Assembly (NCBI RefSeq): GCF_005502275.1
Contig: NZ_SWLZ01000001.1
Location: 372,001 to 436,000, forward strand
Source: Robertmurraya siralis
GTDB lineage: Bacteria; Bacillota; Bacilli; Bacillales; Cytobacillaceae
Direction: 5' to 3'
DNA length: 64,000 nt
Positions 36,607-45,600 of this stretch are shown piece by piece. Numbering within the stretch: the first letter of the stretch is position 1; each line of letters opens with the position of its first letter. Position numbers and translations under genes: made by a program. Under the pieces are notes generated by a model. The model ran no database searches and was not told the DNA's origin. It was given only the letters and a program-made list of their open reading frames with translations.

Positions 36607-37392
36607 TTGGAAAAGGGGAAGATCGTTTCACTAGAAGATCGCGTTCCTAAGCTTAAACAACAAAGGCGGAGAAAGGCAAATAAACGCCTTATTTTTCTCT
36701 TGTTTCTGTTTTTTTTGCTGATAAGTTGTGTAGTTTATTTCCAATCACCGTTAAGTCATGTGAACAAAATTATGATAAGTGGTAACGAAGTTTATCAAGA
36801 AGATGAAATCATCGCTGTAAGTGAATTGACTAAAAATACGAATGTCTGGAAAATTAATAAAAAAGAAGTGGAGCAAAAGCTGGAAGAACTAACAGAGGTA
36901 AAATCGGCAAAAATAGAAGTGGAGTTTCCGAATAATATTGTAATTGAAATAAAAGAATGGAAACGCATTGCTTATATTATGAGAGAAGGTCTTTTTTTAC
37001 CTATTTTAGAAAATGGTGATATTCTCGAAGAACGGACTGATATAATCCCCGTCAATTCTCCTATCCTGCAATTTTTCTCAAAGGGAAATGTAATGGAGGC
37101 AATGATCGAAGAATTAAATCAAATCCCGGCAGAGGTGCTTAATTCCATTTCAGAAATTCATCATGATCCGAAAGAAACGGATCAATATCATATTAAATTA
37201 TTCATGAATGATGGATTTGAGGTAAGTGCATCAATAAGAAGTTTCTCAGAAAAAATGACCCATTACCCATCTATTGTGAGCCAGTTAGATCCAACAATCA
37301 AAGGTGTAATTGATTTAGAAGTCGGGTCATTTTTTAGAGCGTATGAATGGGAAGGTGCTGAAGAAGAGAATGAAACTGAAAGTGAAGGGTAA
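36607..37392 (+). CDS. divIB: cell division protein DivIB/FtsQ
   Basis: A 261-residue bitopic division protein: cytoplasmic part with VSLEDRVPKLKQQRRRKAN, one membrane helix (about residues 28-48), then an external POTRA domain (VNKIMISGNEVYQEDEII, about 52-120) and a beta domain (to about 240), ending in an acidic tail. It stabilises FtsL and DivIC at the septum. The start is TTG 36607, preceded by GAGGTG at six bases; the frame is open back to 36484 but the upstream residues do not belong to the family. Its end overlaps ylxW. Confidence 0.92.
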   Translation: MEKGKIVSLEDRVPKLKQQRRRKANKRLIFLLFLFFLLISCVVYFQSPLSHVNKIMISGNEVYQEDEIIAVSELTKNTNVWKINKKEVEQKLEELTEVKSAKIEVEFPNNIVIEIKEWKRIAYIMREGLFLPILENGDILEERTDIIPVNSPILQFFSKGNVMEAMIEELNQIPAEVLNSISEIHHDPKETDQYHIKLFMNDGFEVSASIRSFSEKMTHYPSIVSQLDPTIKGVIDLEVGSFFRAYEWEGAEEENETESEG

Positions 37393-38071
37393 ACATGTCA
37401 TTCTCTCATTGGTCAGTCTTATATTAGGTTTTATTATGGCATTTTCATATCATTTAACCGAAAAAAATGATACCGATACGGCAATGACGAATAGTCAATG
37501 GGAGCGGGATATTGAACTGCGCAATCAATTGATTGAACAAGAAGAAAAAAATCGCGCGTTGCAGCAGGAATTAATTGAAAAGCAGGAAAAGGTACTCGAA
37601 ATCGAAGAATTGTTGGCCCAAGAGGAGCAAGTATTTTTCAATTTGGCGGAAGACGCTGAAAAATATAGAATGTTTCTTGGCAAGGTCCGTGTAAAAGGGG
37701 AAGGAGTAACGGTCACATTAGCTGACGGACAATATGACCCGAATGATGATAATATTAACAATTATCTTGTTCATGAGCATCATGTCTTTAACGTTGTCAA
37801 CGAATTATATGTTTCAGGTGCAACGGCAGTGGCAATAAACGGGCAAAGACTTACTCACAACTCTTATATTGTTTGCAACGGTCCTGTTATAGAGGTAGAT
37901 GGGAATCCTCACCCTGCTCCGTTTGTGATCACAGCAATTGGAGAACCTGAGGTTTTATCATCGGCATTGAATATAACGGGAGGAGTTAAGGATCGCCTTG
38001 TCAGTGAAAACGTTGAATTCAAGTTAGAGGAAAGTCAGGAGATTATTCTAGAACCGATCCTTGGTTCGTAA
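37370..38071 (+). CDS. ylxW: DUF881 protein YlxW
   Basis: A 233-residue DUF881 protein, function unknown. It has one membrane helix (about 10-30), a coiled coil (40-90) and a C-terminal external DUF881 domain recognised by MFLGKVRVKGEGVTVTLADG, FNVVNELYVSGATAVAINGQRL and CNGPVIEVDG. It sits in the dcw cluster between divIB and a second DUF881 gene, as in B. subtilis, which suggests a division- or sporulation-linked envelope role. The ATG at 37370 lies inside the end of divIB (23-base overlap); GTG 37382 is an alternative start. Confidence 0.88.
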   Translation: MKLKVKGKHVILSLVSLILGFIMAFSYHLTEKNDTDTAMTNSQWERDIELRNQLIEQEEKNRALQQELIEKQEKVLEIEELLAQEEQVFFNLAEDAEKYRMFLGKVRVKGEGVTVTLADGQYDPNDDNINNYLVHEHHVFNVVNELYVSGATAVAINGQRLTHNSYIVCNGPVIEVDGNPHPAPFVITAIGEPEVLSSALNITGGVKDRLVSENVEFKLEESQEIILEPILGS

Positions 38072-38117
38072 TAAAATATGAAATGTTGTCCACATAAATA
38101 GAAAGTTGGGTGATTCG

Positions 38118-38846
38118 GTGGGCAAAAATAAAATGATTAGTTTTACGGTGATCACAATCATTATTGGGTTCATGCTTGCCATTCAATTTCAATCGGTTAA
38201 AAAACCAGTTGTCAGAGACACCCGTGACACGTGGGAATTGAGGGAAGACTTGCAGAAAGAAATGGAATTGCAGTCCAAGCTAATAAGAGAAATCCGCTCA
38301 AACGAAGAAAAGCTTGCTAACTATGAAACGGAGAGAACACAAGGGCAGGAACAAACTTTGCGAAATACGTTGGAGGAGTTAAAAGAAGAAGCTGGTTTAA
38401 CAGATGTCTCAGGACCTGGTGTGAAAATTGAACTTGACCTGATCGATAATGCTTTAATTTTCGATCAAGGGCAGCAAATGCTCTCGCCAGAATTATTAAG
38501 GCGATTATTAAATGAGATTAATATGTACGGAGCTAAGCACGTTTCAATTGGAGGACAACGAGTAATTAATACAACCGTAATCAGGGAAATAGCCGGGGAA
38601 ACGAAAATTAACGGGCGCTCTCTAAGGAATTTCCCGGTAGAGATTCTGGTGATAACGGAAGATATGAAAACGGCTAGAAACTTATACAACCGTATGCTTG
38701 TTTCCAACGCATCAGAGGAATTCTTTATTGACAATTTGAAGATGACAGTACTGGAGCCACAATTAAAAATCACGATTCCAGCGTATGAAGACTCGATCAG
38801 AATTAGAAATATTGAGCCGGTCAAATCTGATAAAGGAGGCAATTAA
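38118..38846 (+). CDS. ylxX: DUF881 protein YlxX
   Basis: A 242-residue paralogue of the gene before it: membrane helix at about 8-26, coiled coil (40-95) and DUF881 domain with GPGVKIELDLIDNALIFDQ, LNEINMYGAKHVSIGGQRVI and TKINGRSLRNFPVEILVI. Function unknown. GTG 38118 is chosen because the GGGTGAT site covers the earlier in-frame TTG (38106). It is followed two bases on by sbp, and ylxW-ylxX-sbp form one operon. Confidence 0.87.
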   Translation: MGKNKMISFTVITIIIGFMLAIQFQSVKKPVVRDTRDTWELREDLQKEMELQSKLIREIRSNEEKLANYETERTQGQEQTLRNTLEELKEEAGLTDVSGPGVKIELDLIDNALIFDQGQQMLSPELLRRLLNEINMYGAKHVSIGGQRVINTTVIREIAGETKINGRSLRNFPVEILVITEDMKTARNLYNRMLVSNASEEFFIDNLKMTVLEPQLKITIPAYEDSIRIRNIEPVKSDKGGN

Positions 38847-38848
38847 AG

Positions 38849-39190
38849 ATGTGGCTTCCAGTATTAGGACTTATTATTGGGATTGCTCTAGGGTTATTGA
38901 GCAACTTTAGCATACCTGATGAATATTCCAATTATTTATCGATAGCCGTCCTCGCGGCTTTAGATACATTATTTGGTGGGATAAGAGCTCATTTGCAAAA
39001 TATTTACGATGAGAAGGTTTTTGTCTCCGGTTTTTTCTTTAATATTGCCTTGGCAGCAAGTTTAGCTTTTCTAGGTGTTCATCTTGGTGTAGACTTGTAT
39101 TTAGCAGCAGTTTTTGCATTTGGTGTAAGGCTATTTCAAAACATCGCTGTTATAAGAAGAATTTTAATTACAAAATGGTCATCGAAATGA
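38849..39190 (+). CDS. sbp: small basic protein Sbp (DUF1290)
   Basis: A 113-residue membrane protein of the DUF1290 family with three membrane segments. Its signature is SIAVLAALDTLFGGIRAHLQ in the middle, followed by FVSGFFFNIALAASLAFLGVHLGVDLYLAA. Known in B. subtilis as sbp, directly before ftsA-ftsZ; no function is established. An AAGGAGG site in the end of ylxX serves it. Confidence 0.92.
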   Translation: MWLPVLGLIIGIALGLLSNFSIPDEYSNYLSIAVLAALDTLFGGIRAHLQNIYDEKVFVSGFFFNIALAASLAFLGVHLGVDLYLAAVFAFGVRLFQNIAVIRRILITKWSSK

Positions 39191-39458
39191 GATCACAAGA
39201 AAATTAGAAAAAATTCAATTAATTAAAAGGGAAAATATTAATTTTGCCGAATAATTTTATAGATAAGCTGTTTTTTAAGCAAAATATCTTCTGCCTGAAG
39301 AATCCAAAATTAGCTTATCTGTTAATTAAGGTGTGTTTCTTTCTTTTTGTAGCCAGTAGCAGCTTGCTTACTAAATATATAATTGAAAGAAATATAAATA
39401 GACATCATCTTGTTGTTCAAGAAAATTGAATTGCGCTTAAGAGGAGGTGCCAGTGAGA

Positions 39459-40742
39459 ATGAACAGCAACGACATATATGTAAGTCTTGACATCGGTACA
39501 TCCAGTGTAAAAGTAATCATTGGTGAAATGGTCAATGATGCTTTGAATATTATTGGAGTTGGTAACGTAAAGTCCGAAGGCTTGAGAAAAGGTTCTATTG
39601 TTGATATAGATGAGACGGTTCATTCTATTAAAAGGGCGGTAGAACAAGCTGAAAGAATGATTGGAATGGAAATTAGTCAAGTGATTGTTGGGGTCACAGG
39701 CAATCATGTTCTTCTTCAACCTTGTCATGGCGTAGTAGCTGTTTCAAGCGAAAACAGAGAGATTTCAAATGAAGATGTAGCAAGAGTGCTCGACGCTGCA
39801 CAGGTTGTTTCTATTCCACCTGAACGGGAAATCATTGATGTCATTCCAAGGCAATTTATTGTCGATGGACTTGACGAGATTACTGATCCAAGAGGGATGA
39901 TAGGTGTTCGGTTAGAAATGGAAGGAACGATTATTACTGGTTCAAAAACGATCTTACATAATACATTACGATGTGTAGAGAGGGCAGGTTTGGAAATTTT
40001 AGATATCACTCTACAACCACTAGCAGCAGGGGCTTTTGCTTTGTCAAAAGATGAAAAAAATCTTGGAGTTGCCCTTGTTGATATCGGTGGTGGATCGACA
40101 ACAATTGCTGTTTTTGAGAACGGCAATTTAAAGGCAACTGGAGTTATACCGGTTGGTGGAGATCATATAACCAAAGATATATCGATTGGCCTACGCACCT
40201 CTACTGAAGATGCGGAAAAAATCAAAATTAAACATGGACATGCTTATTATGATCATGCTTCTGAAGAAGATGTTTTTAGCGTCCCGATCATTGGAAGTGA
40301 CCAGCATCAACAATTTAATCAGCTCGAGATTGCTGATATTATAGAAGCAAGAATGGAGGAAATTTTTGACCTCATCCAAGCAGAAATAAGGCGCTTAGGT
40401 ATCCATGATCTACCTGGAGGCTATGTTCTCACAGGAGGAGTTGCAAACACTCAAGGCATTCTCGAATTGGCACAAGTTATTTTTCAAAATCGAGTTCGTA
40501 TTGCTATTCCTGATTATATTGGAGTTCGGGAACCACTCTATACAACAGCAGTGGGACTTATTAAATTTGCTTATAAGAATGCAAAGGTGCAAGGAAGAAG
40601 TTTGAGTAGTCAAACGACCGTAATGGAACCGAAGGAAAAACGTGCGCAAAAACAGGCACAGTCAAAAGCAAAACCGGAAAAACAATCTGAAGAGAAAATC
40701 ACATCAAGAGTAAAGAAATTCCTTGGTTACTTTTTTGAATAG
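39459..40742 (+). CDS. ftsA: cell division protein FtsA
   Basis: A 427-residue actin-like ATPase that ties FtsZ filaments to the membrane. Motifs: phosphate-1 loop VSLDIGTSSVKVIIGE (about residues 6-21), the 1C domain after it, phosphate-2 VALVDIGGGSTTIAVF (about 203-218), adenosine loop GGYVLTGGVANTQG (about 323-336), and a basic amphipathic C-terminal helix (SRVKKFLGYFF) that binds the membrane after a long charged linker. ATG 39459 is chosen because GAGGAGGTG (39441-39449) is nine bases upstream and covers the earlier GTG. ftsZ follows. Confidence 0.95.
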   Translation: MNSNDIYVSLDIGTSSVKVIIGEMVNDALNIIGVGNVKSEGLRKGSIVDIDETVHSIKRAVEQAERMIGMEISQVIVGVTGNHVLLQPCHGVVAVSSENREISNEDVARVLDAAQVVSIPPEREIIDVIPRQFIVDGLDEITDPRGMIGVRLEMEGTIITGSKTILHNTLRCVERAGLEILDITLQPLAAGAFALSKDEKNLGVALVDIGGGSTTIAVFENGNLKATGVIPVGGDHITKDISIGLRTSTEDAEKIKIKHGHAYYDHASEEDVFSVPIIGSDQHQQFNQLEIADIIEARMEEIFDLIQAEIRRLGIHDLPGGYVLTGGVANTQGILELAQVIFQNRVRIAIPDYIGVREPLYTTAVGLIKFAYKNAKVQGRSLSSQTTVMEPKEKRAQKQAQSKAKPEKQSEEKITSRVKKFLGYFFE

Positions 40743-40852
40743 CTGAAGAATTCTTTCAGCTAAAACGATAACTTCAAGTAATTTAAAATTTACTTGTTGA
40801 AGGCGGGATAAATAGTGCTATCAGGAATATCGACGAATTAGGAGGATTTGTC

Positions 40853-41989
40853 ATGTTGGAATTTGATACTAATTTAGATTCATTAGCGACGATAAAAGTA
40901 ATCGGCGTCGGTGGCGGCGGAAACAATGCGGTAAACCGAATGATTGAACACGGGGTTCAAGGTGTTGAATTTATTGCTGTTAATACAGACGCTCAAGCTT
41001 TAAATCTATCAAAAGCAGAAGTAAAAATGCAAATTGGCGGAAAATTAACGAGAGGTCTCGGTGCCGGGGCAAATCCTGAAGTTGGTAAAAAGGCGGCTGA
41101 AGAAAGCAAAGAACAAATTGAAGAAGTATTAAGCGGTGCTGACATGGTTTTCGTTACTGCCGGTATGGGTGGCGGAACTGGGACGGGAGCTGCACCAGTT
41201 ATTGCCCAAATAGCACGTGAGTTAGGTGCTTTAACGGTGGGGGTTGTAACACGTCCTTTTACTTTCGAGGGAAGAAAGCGTTCAAATCAAGCCGCTGGTG
41301 GAATTCAAGCAATGAAGGAAGCTGTTGATACTTTAATCGTTATTCCAAATGATAGATTGTTGGAAATTGTCGATAAGAGTACTCCTATGCTTGAAGCTTT
41401 CAGAGAAGCTGATAATGTATTGCGTCAAGGGGTGCAAGGCATCTCTGACCTAATTGCTACACCAGGATTGATTAATTTGGATTTTGCAGATGTTAAGACA
41501 ATTATGTCAAATAAAGGTTCTGCTCTTATGGGAATTGGTGTTGCTAGTGGTGAGAATCGAGCTACTGAAGCAGCGAAAAAAGCGATTTCTTCACCATTAC
41601 TTGAAAAATCAATTGATGGAGCACAGGGTGTGTTAATGAATATTACGGGAGGAACAAACTTAAGCCTGTATGAGGTACAAGAGGCCGCTGATATTGTCGC
41701 AACAGCTTCTGATCAAGAAGTGAATATGATTTTTGGTTCTGTTATTAATGAGGACCTTAAGGATGAAATTGTTGTTACCGTGATTGCAACTGGCTTTAAT
41801 GAAGAGGTTGCGCAAGCAAAAGCGTTTCGTCCAACCTTAAATCAGGCGAAGCCAACCTCTTCTTTTGAAAAGCCTCGGAGAGAGGTTAGAAGAGAAGAGG
41901 AAGTTCCTGAACAAACAAGAACGACAACACAACAAGAGGATGCTCTAGACATCCCGACATTTTTAAGAAATCGCAATCGAAGAAGGTAA
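40853..41989 (+). CDS. ftsZ: cell division protein FtsZ
   Basis: A 378-residue tubulin-like GTPase that forms the Z ring. It shows [15 protein letters not shown] at about residues 18-32, the tubulin signature [10 protein letters not shown] (about 105-114), the T7 catalytic loop in [13 protein letters not shown] (about 206-218), and the variable linker ending in the conserved tail DIPTFLRNR, which binds FtsA and SepF. The ATG has a TTAGGAGGA site. A terminator follows, separating it from spoIIGA. Confidence 0.98.
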   Translation: MLEFDTNLDSLATIKVIGVGGGGNNAVNRMIEHGVQGVEFIAVNTDAQALNLSKAEVKMQIGGKLTRGLGAGANPEVGKKAAEESKEQIEEVLSGADMVFVTAGMGGGTGTGAAPVIAQIARELGALTVGVVTRPFTFEGRKRSNQAAGGIQAMKEAVDTLIVIPNDRLLEIVDKSTPMLEAFREADNVLRQGVQGISDLIATPGLINLDFADVKTIMSNKGSALMGIGVASGENRATEAAKKAISSPLLEKSIDGAQGVLMNITGGTNLSLYEVQEAADIVATASDQEVNMIFGSVINEDLKDEIVVTVIATGFNEEVAQAKAFRPTLNQAKPTSSFEKPRREVRREEEVPEQTRTTTQQEDALDIPTFLRNRNRRR

Positions 41990-42003
41990 TTCTAAAAGGT
42001 CAA

Positions 42004-42036
42004 AAAGCATGATCCAAAAGGATCGTGCTTTTTTTT
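42004..42036 (+). terminator. intrinsic terminator after ftsZ
   Basis: A 12-bp stem with one G-T pair (AAAGCATGATCC / GGATCGTGCTTT), a 4-base loop and eight T. Confidence 0.92.
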
Positions 42037-42126
42037 GATCTTTATTCAGGTACTATTATTGAAAATGAGGAAAAATGACAAAATCCGAATGAATATGTGA
42101 AAATTACTGCTTTTTTACTTCATGAA

Positions 42127-42160
42127 GTGACACACTTTCCTCATCGATGTACGCTATACT
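42127..42160 (+). promoter_or_regulatory. spoIIG promoter with 22-bp spacer
   Basis: GTGACA (42127-42132) and TATACT (42155-42160) are exactly 22 bases apart. The spoIIG promoter of B. subtilis is read by sigma-A and activated by Spo0A-P despite this over-long spacer. Weak Spo0A-box-like sites TGACAAA (42076) and TGTGAAA (42096) lie upstream. Confidence 0.7.
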
Positions 42161-42228
42161 TTTTCGTAACAGATTAATAGAAAGCAAAAATAGGAACCGC
42201 AGAGTGATAGGAAAAAGGGGGAGGGCAG

Positions 42229-43161
42229 TTGACCATCTATTTAGATGTGATTTGGGCATTAAATTTTCTGTTCGATACCCTTCTTTTATATTTGACTGCG
42301 ATTATTTTGAAGAGGAAGGTTCAAAGTTATCGACTTATACTTGGTGGATTGATCGGTTCATTCATTATTTTATTATCGATTACTCCAATAAATGCCTATT
42401 CAGGACACCCGTTCACTAAATTATTTTTTTCTTTCCTAATGATTTTAACGACCTTCGGTTACAAACGCTTTCGTTATTTTCTAAGTGGAGTCTTTACCCT
42501 CTATTTGGTGACATTCCTTGCAGGAGGAGCTTTAATCGGAGTTCACTACTTTATCCAATTTGACCTAGATTTAGCCTCTAATGTTGCATTAGGGAGTATT
42601 AAAGGGTTTGGTGATCCGATAAGTTGGCTTTTTGTTTTAATAGGCTTTCCGATTGCATGGCATTTTTCCAGGATGAACTTTGAAAGAATGGAAGTGACGA
42701 AAATACAATACGAGAAAATGGTTGATGTCACGGTGACACTTGGAAGCACCATAATGAAGGTTAAGGGACTGATCGATAATGGCAACCAATTGTATGATCC
42801 AATTTCAAAAATGCCAGTGATGTTTGTTTCTTTGAGAAATTTTAAAGACGTACCGGAAGAAATCATGAAGCTTGCGACTGAAGGTGAAAGAATCATATTA
42901 GGAGAAGAAGAGCTTGAACAGGATCTCGACTTTGTTTTGAGAATTATTCCTTACAAGGTAGTCGGTCGAGAGCATCAATTAATTATTGCGGTTAAACCAG
43001 ACGAGATTTTAATTGAATGTGAAGAAGAAATTTTGTTAGTAGAAAAAGGTTTGGTGTCATTTACTATTCAGGAGCTATCTTCTGATGGTGCTTTTCAGTG
43101 CATCGTCCATCCTAAGATGCTGACAGGTTCTAAAAGTAAAGGAACCACGAAAGTGAGCTGA
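42229..43161 (+). CDS. spoIIGA: sporulation sigma-E factor-processing peptidase SpoIIGA
   Basis: A 310-residue membrane-embedded aspartic protease that cleaves pro-sigma-E when signalled by SpoIIR. Five N-terminal membrane helices (to about residue 145) are followed by a soluble protease domain with the active-site Asp in KGLIDNGNQLYDP (about 181-193) and the terminal AFQCIVHPKMLTG. It starts at TTG 42229, behind AAAGGGGGAGGG, matching the family start (T/K)IYLDVIW. It is the first gene of the spoIIG operon; sigE, its substrate, is next. Confidence 0.94.
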   Translation: MTIYLDVIWALNFLFDTLLLYLTAIILKRKVQSYRLILGGLIGSFIILLSITPINAYSGHPFTKLFFSFLMILTTFGYKRFRYFLSGVFTLYLVTFLAGGALIGVHYFIQFDLDLASNVALGSIKGFGDPISWLFVLIGFPIAWHFSRMNFERMEVTKIQYEKMVDVTVTLGSTIMKVKGLIDNGNQLYDPISKMPVMFVSLRNFKDVPEEIMKLATEGERIILGEEELEQDLDFVLRIIPYKVVGREHQLIIAVKPDEILIECEEEILLVEKGLVSFTIQELSSDGAFQCIVHPKMLTGSKSKGTTKVS

Positions 43162-43249
43162 GAACTTGGTTTGCACCTCTAAGTGAAACTATGAAAACAA
43201 AAACAGCTTTAGAAAAACAATTTTAACATGATTTGAAGGAGGACAACAG

Positions 43250-43969
43250 ATGAAAAAATTGAAACTTCGCTTATCCTACTATTGGTATAAACTATTAATT
43301 AAATTGCGCTTAAAAACGGATGAAATATTTTATATTGGTGGAAGCGAAGCTCTCCCTCCTCCATTAACAAAAGAAGAAGAAGAAATGTTATTACAAAAAC
43401 TGCCGAACGGAGATAGGGCTGCCCGTTCCATTTTAATTGAAAGAAACCTGCGTTTAGTTGTCTATATAGCACGCAAATTCGAGAATACGGGAATCAATAT
43501 TGAGGATTTAATTAGTATAGGAACAATTGGTTTAATTAAAGCGGTAAATACATTTAATCCTGAAAAGAAAATAAAACTTGCTACATACGCATCACGATGT
43601 ATCGAAAATGAAATTCTTATGTACTTAAGAAGAAATAATAAAATTCGCTCGGAAGTATCATTTGATGAACCACTTAACATTGATTGGGATGGAAATGAAC
43701 TGCTCCTATCAGATGTGCTTGGAACAGAAGATGACATTATTACAAAAAATCTTGAAGCAACTGTTGACAAAAAGCTACTTTTAAAAGCATTGCACCAATT
43801 ATCTGATAGAGAGAAACAAATTATGGAACTGCGCTTCGGTCTTGGAAATGGTGAGGAGAAGACACAGAAAGATGTTGCAGATATGCTCGGAATATCGCAA
43901 TCATATATTTCCCGATTAGAGAAAAGGATTATCAAAAGATTAAAAAAAGAATTTAATAAAATGGTGTGA
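43250..43969 (+). CDS. sigE: RNA polymerase sigma-E factor (precursor)
   Basis: A 239-residue sigma-70 family factor that drives early mother-cell transcription. The first ~27 residues ([20 protein letters not shown]...) are the amphipathic pro-sequence that keeps it inactive at the membrane until SpoIIGA removes it. Then follow region 2 ([44 protein letters not shown]) and region 4 with a helix-turn-helix ([20 protein letters not shown]). The ATG has GAAGGAGG. Co-transcribed with spoIIGA. Confidence 0.97.
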   Translation: MKKLKLRLSYYWYKLLIKLRLKTDEIFYIGGSEALPPPLTKEEEEMLLQKLPNGDRAARSILIERNLRLVVYIARKFENTGINIEDLISIGTIGLIKAVNTFNPEKKIKLATYASRCIENEILMYLRRNNKIRSEVSFDEPLNIDWDGNELLLSDVLGTEDDIITKNLEATVDKKLLLKALHQLSDREKQIMELRFGLGNGEEKTQKDVADMLGISQSYISRLEKRIIKRLKKEFNKMV

Positions 43970-44088
43970 ATTATTCGAATTAAAAAAAATCTAGTCTTGA
44001 GGAAAAAAATAAAAAACGAAAATACTAATAGATAAAGGTTTGTAAAGAATTTCATCTTTTTTTGCCCTTCTTTGTCTTGAGTGAAAGT

Positions 44089-44117
44089 GCATATTTTTCC
44101 TTCTCAAGGAGATACTG
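44089..44117 (+). promoter_or_regulatory. sigma-F/sigma-G promoter of sigG
   Basis: GCATA (44089-44093), a 14-base spacer and GGAGATACTG (44108-44117). It fits the forespore consensus and sits 38 bases before the sigG start, as expected for a gene switched on by sigma-F and then by its own product. Confidence 0.8.
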
Positions 44118-44154
44118 TTTTTTGTACAGCAACTCCTGTGAGGAGGGAAAAGAG

Positions 44155-44934
44155 TTGACTCGAAATAAAGTTGAAATTTGCGGTGTTGACACATCTAAAC
44201 TTCCAGTGCTCAAAAATGAAGAAATGAGAAAGTTATTTAAAGAAATGCAAAATGGTGACATTTCGGCACGTGAGAAACTCGTTAATGGAAATTTACGACT
44301 AGTATTAAGTGTAATTCAACGATTCAATAACAGGGGCGAGTTTGTCGATGACCTCTTTCAGGTAGGATGTATCGGTCTCATGAAATCAATTGATAACTTT
44401 GATTTAGGTCAAAATGTTAAATTCTCTACGTATGCCGTTCCGATGATCATAGGAGAGATTAGACGCTATTTACGAGACAATAATCCCATTCGCGTTTCCC
44501 GCTCCTTAAGAGACATTGCTTATAAGGCTCTGCAAGTACGAGAAAAATTAATGAGTGAAACCTCAAAGGAACCTACTGCTGCTGAAATTGCCAAAGTTTT
44601 GGATGTTCCTCATGAAGAAATTGTTTTTGCTTTAGATGCAATTCAAGATCCGGTATCATTATTTGAACCGATCTATAATGATGGGGGCGATCCCATTTAT
44701 GTAATGGATCAATTAAGTGATGAAAAAAATAAGGATATTCAGTGGATCGAAGAAATTGCACTGAAAGAGGGGATGAGAAGATTAAACGAAAGAGAAAAGC
44801 TAATTCTTAGAAAACGATTTTTTCAAGGGAAAACGCAAATGGAAGTTGCTGAGGAAATCGGTATTTCTCAAGCGCAGGTATCCCGTTTAGAAAAAGCTGC
44901 TATAAAACAAATGAATAAAAATATACAAAGCTAA
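44155..44934 (+). CDS. sigG: RNA polymerase sigma-G factor
   Basis: A 259-residue sigma-70 family factor for late forespore genes. N terminus RNKVEICGVDTSKLPVLKNEEM carries the segment known to bind anti-sigma factors; then region 2 (GNLRLVLSVIQRFNNRGEFVDDLFQVGCIG, FSTYAVPMIIGEIRRYLRD), region 3, and the region 4 helix-turn-helix (MEVAEEIGISQAQVSRLEKAA). The start is TTG 44155 behind GAGGAGGGA, matching the family; the frame is open upstream but those residues are not part of it. Confidence 0.97.
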   Translation: MTRNKVEICGVDTSKLPVLKNEEMRKLFKEMQNGDISAREKLVNGNLRLVLSVIQRFNNRGEFVDDLFQVGCIGLMKSIDNFDLGQNVKFSTYAVPMIIGEIRRYLRDNNPIRVSRSLRDIAYKALQVREKLMSETSKEPTAAEIAKVLDVPHEEIVFALDAIQDPVSLFEPIYNDGGDPIYVMDQLSDEKNKDIQWIEEIALKEGMRRLNEREKLILRKRFFQGKTQMEVAEEIGISQAQVSRLEKAAIKQMNKNIQS

Positions 44935-44973
44935 CTTCAGATGTGAATTGGTCCACTATTCTAGGCAATTTTT

Positions 44974-45014
44974 AAGACTTGAGTTCGGTATTTTACCGGG
45001 CTCAAGTCTTTTTG
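44974..45014 (+). terminator. intrinsic terminator after sigG
   Basis: A 17-bp stem with two G-T pairs (arms 44974-44990 and 44994-45010), a 3-base loop and a T run: a very strong terminator. Confidence 0.92.
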
Positions 45015-45176
45015 TAGGGCTTTATTTTGTGTCTTTTTTGTTCATTTTCTCTTTGACTAATCAACACTGCTGAAAGGCGTTGAAATGAGCACTGTCCCAT
45101 TTGTTAAATTAGATTGATTCATATCTAGCTCTGTTGTAGCAGTTCGTACTAAACTTTCCCTCCTCTTTCGGAAATG

Positions 45177-45208
45177 TTCATTATTTGCCTACCTTGTATC
45201 ATATACAT
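45177..45208 (+). promoter_or_regulatory. possible sigma-E promoter of ylmC
   Basis: TTCATTATTT and CATATACAT, 13 bases apart, resemble the sigma-E boxes and lie 30 bases before ylmC. Apart from this and the sigG terminator, the gap 44935-45237 holds nothing recognisable. The match is loose. Confidence 0.35.
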
Positions 45209-45237
45209 AGAATGAGAAACGGTAGGAGTTGATATCC

Positions 45238-45501
45238 ATGATAAGAATATCTGAATTTCAAATGAAGGATGTCGTAAATATATCTGACGGAAAAAAACTC
45301 GGCAACATTGGTGATATTGATATTAATTTAAAAACAGGTAAAATTGAAGCGATTATTATAACAGGTGCTGGGAAAGTGTTAGGCTTTTTTGGGAAAGATG
45401 AGGAAGTAACCATTTCTTGGAACAATATCTTAAAGATTGGGGAAGATGTCATCTTAGTTCGTTATAAAGATATTGCAGAAGTGAAGTATTTGGAAGAATA
45501 G
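45238..45501 (+). CDS. ylmC: PRC-barrel protein YlmC/YmxH
   Basis: An 87-residue single PRC-barrel domain protein: ISEFQMKDVVNISDGKKLGNIGDIDIN and GKVLGFFGKDEEVTISWNNILKIGEDVILVRY. The YlmC/YmxH family is found in spore formers and its role is unknown. ATG 45238 is chosen because TAGGAG lies nine bases upstream; the in-frame TTG at 45229 touches that site. A single gene closed by a small terminator. Confidence 0.9.
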   Translation: MIRISEFQMKDVVNISDGKKLGNIGDIDINLKTGKIEAIIITGAGKVLGFFGKDEEVTISWNNILKIGEDVILVRYKDIAEVKYLEE

Positions 45502-45515
45502 CATTCGCAGTTAGC

Positions 45516-45541
45516 AACGTTTTACAGAAACGTTATTTTTT
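45516..45541 (+). terminator. intrinsic terminator after ylmC
   Basis: A perfect 7-bp stem AACGTTT / AAACGTT with a 5-base loop, followed by ATTTTTT. Confidence 0.7.
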
Positions 45542-45600
45542 ACTGTGACCGTTGAGTTATCTATGTTAAACTAAAAAAAACAACATGAGGTAATGGTCGA

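Noticed and set aside
39244-39429. A 61-codon frame between sbp and ftsA with one hydrophobic stretch
   Set aside because: TTG start with a poor, distant ribosome site, AT-driven composition and no family likeness; it is more likely the ftsA upstream region.
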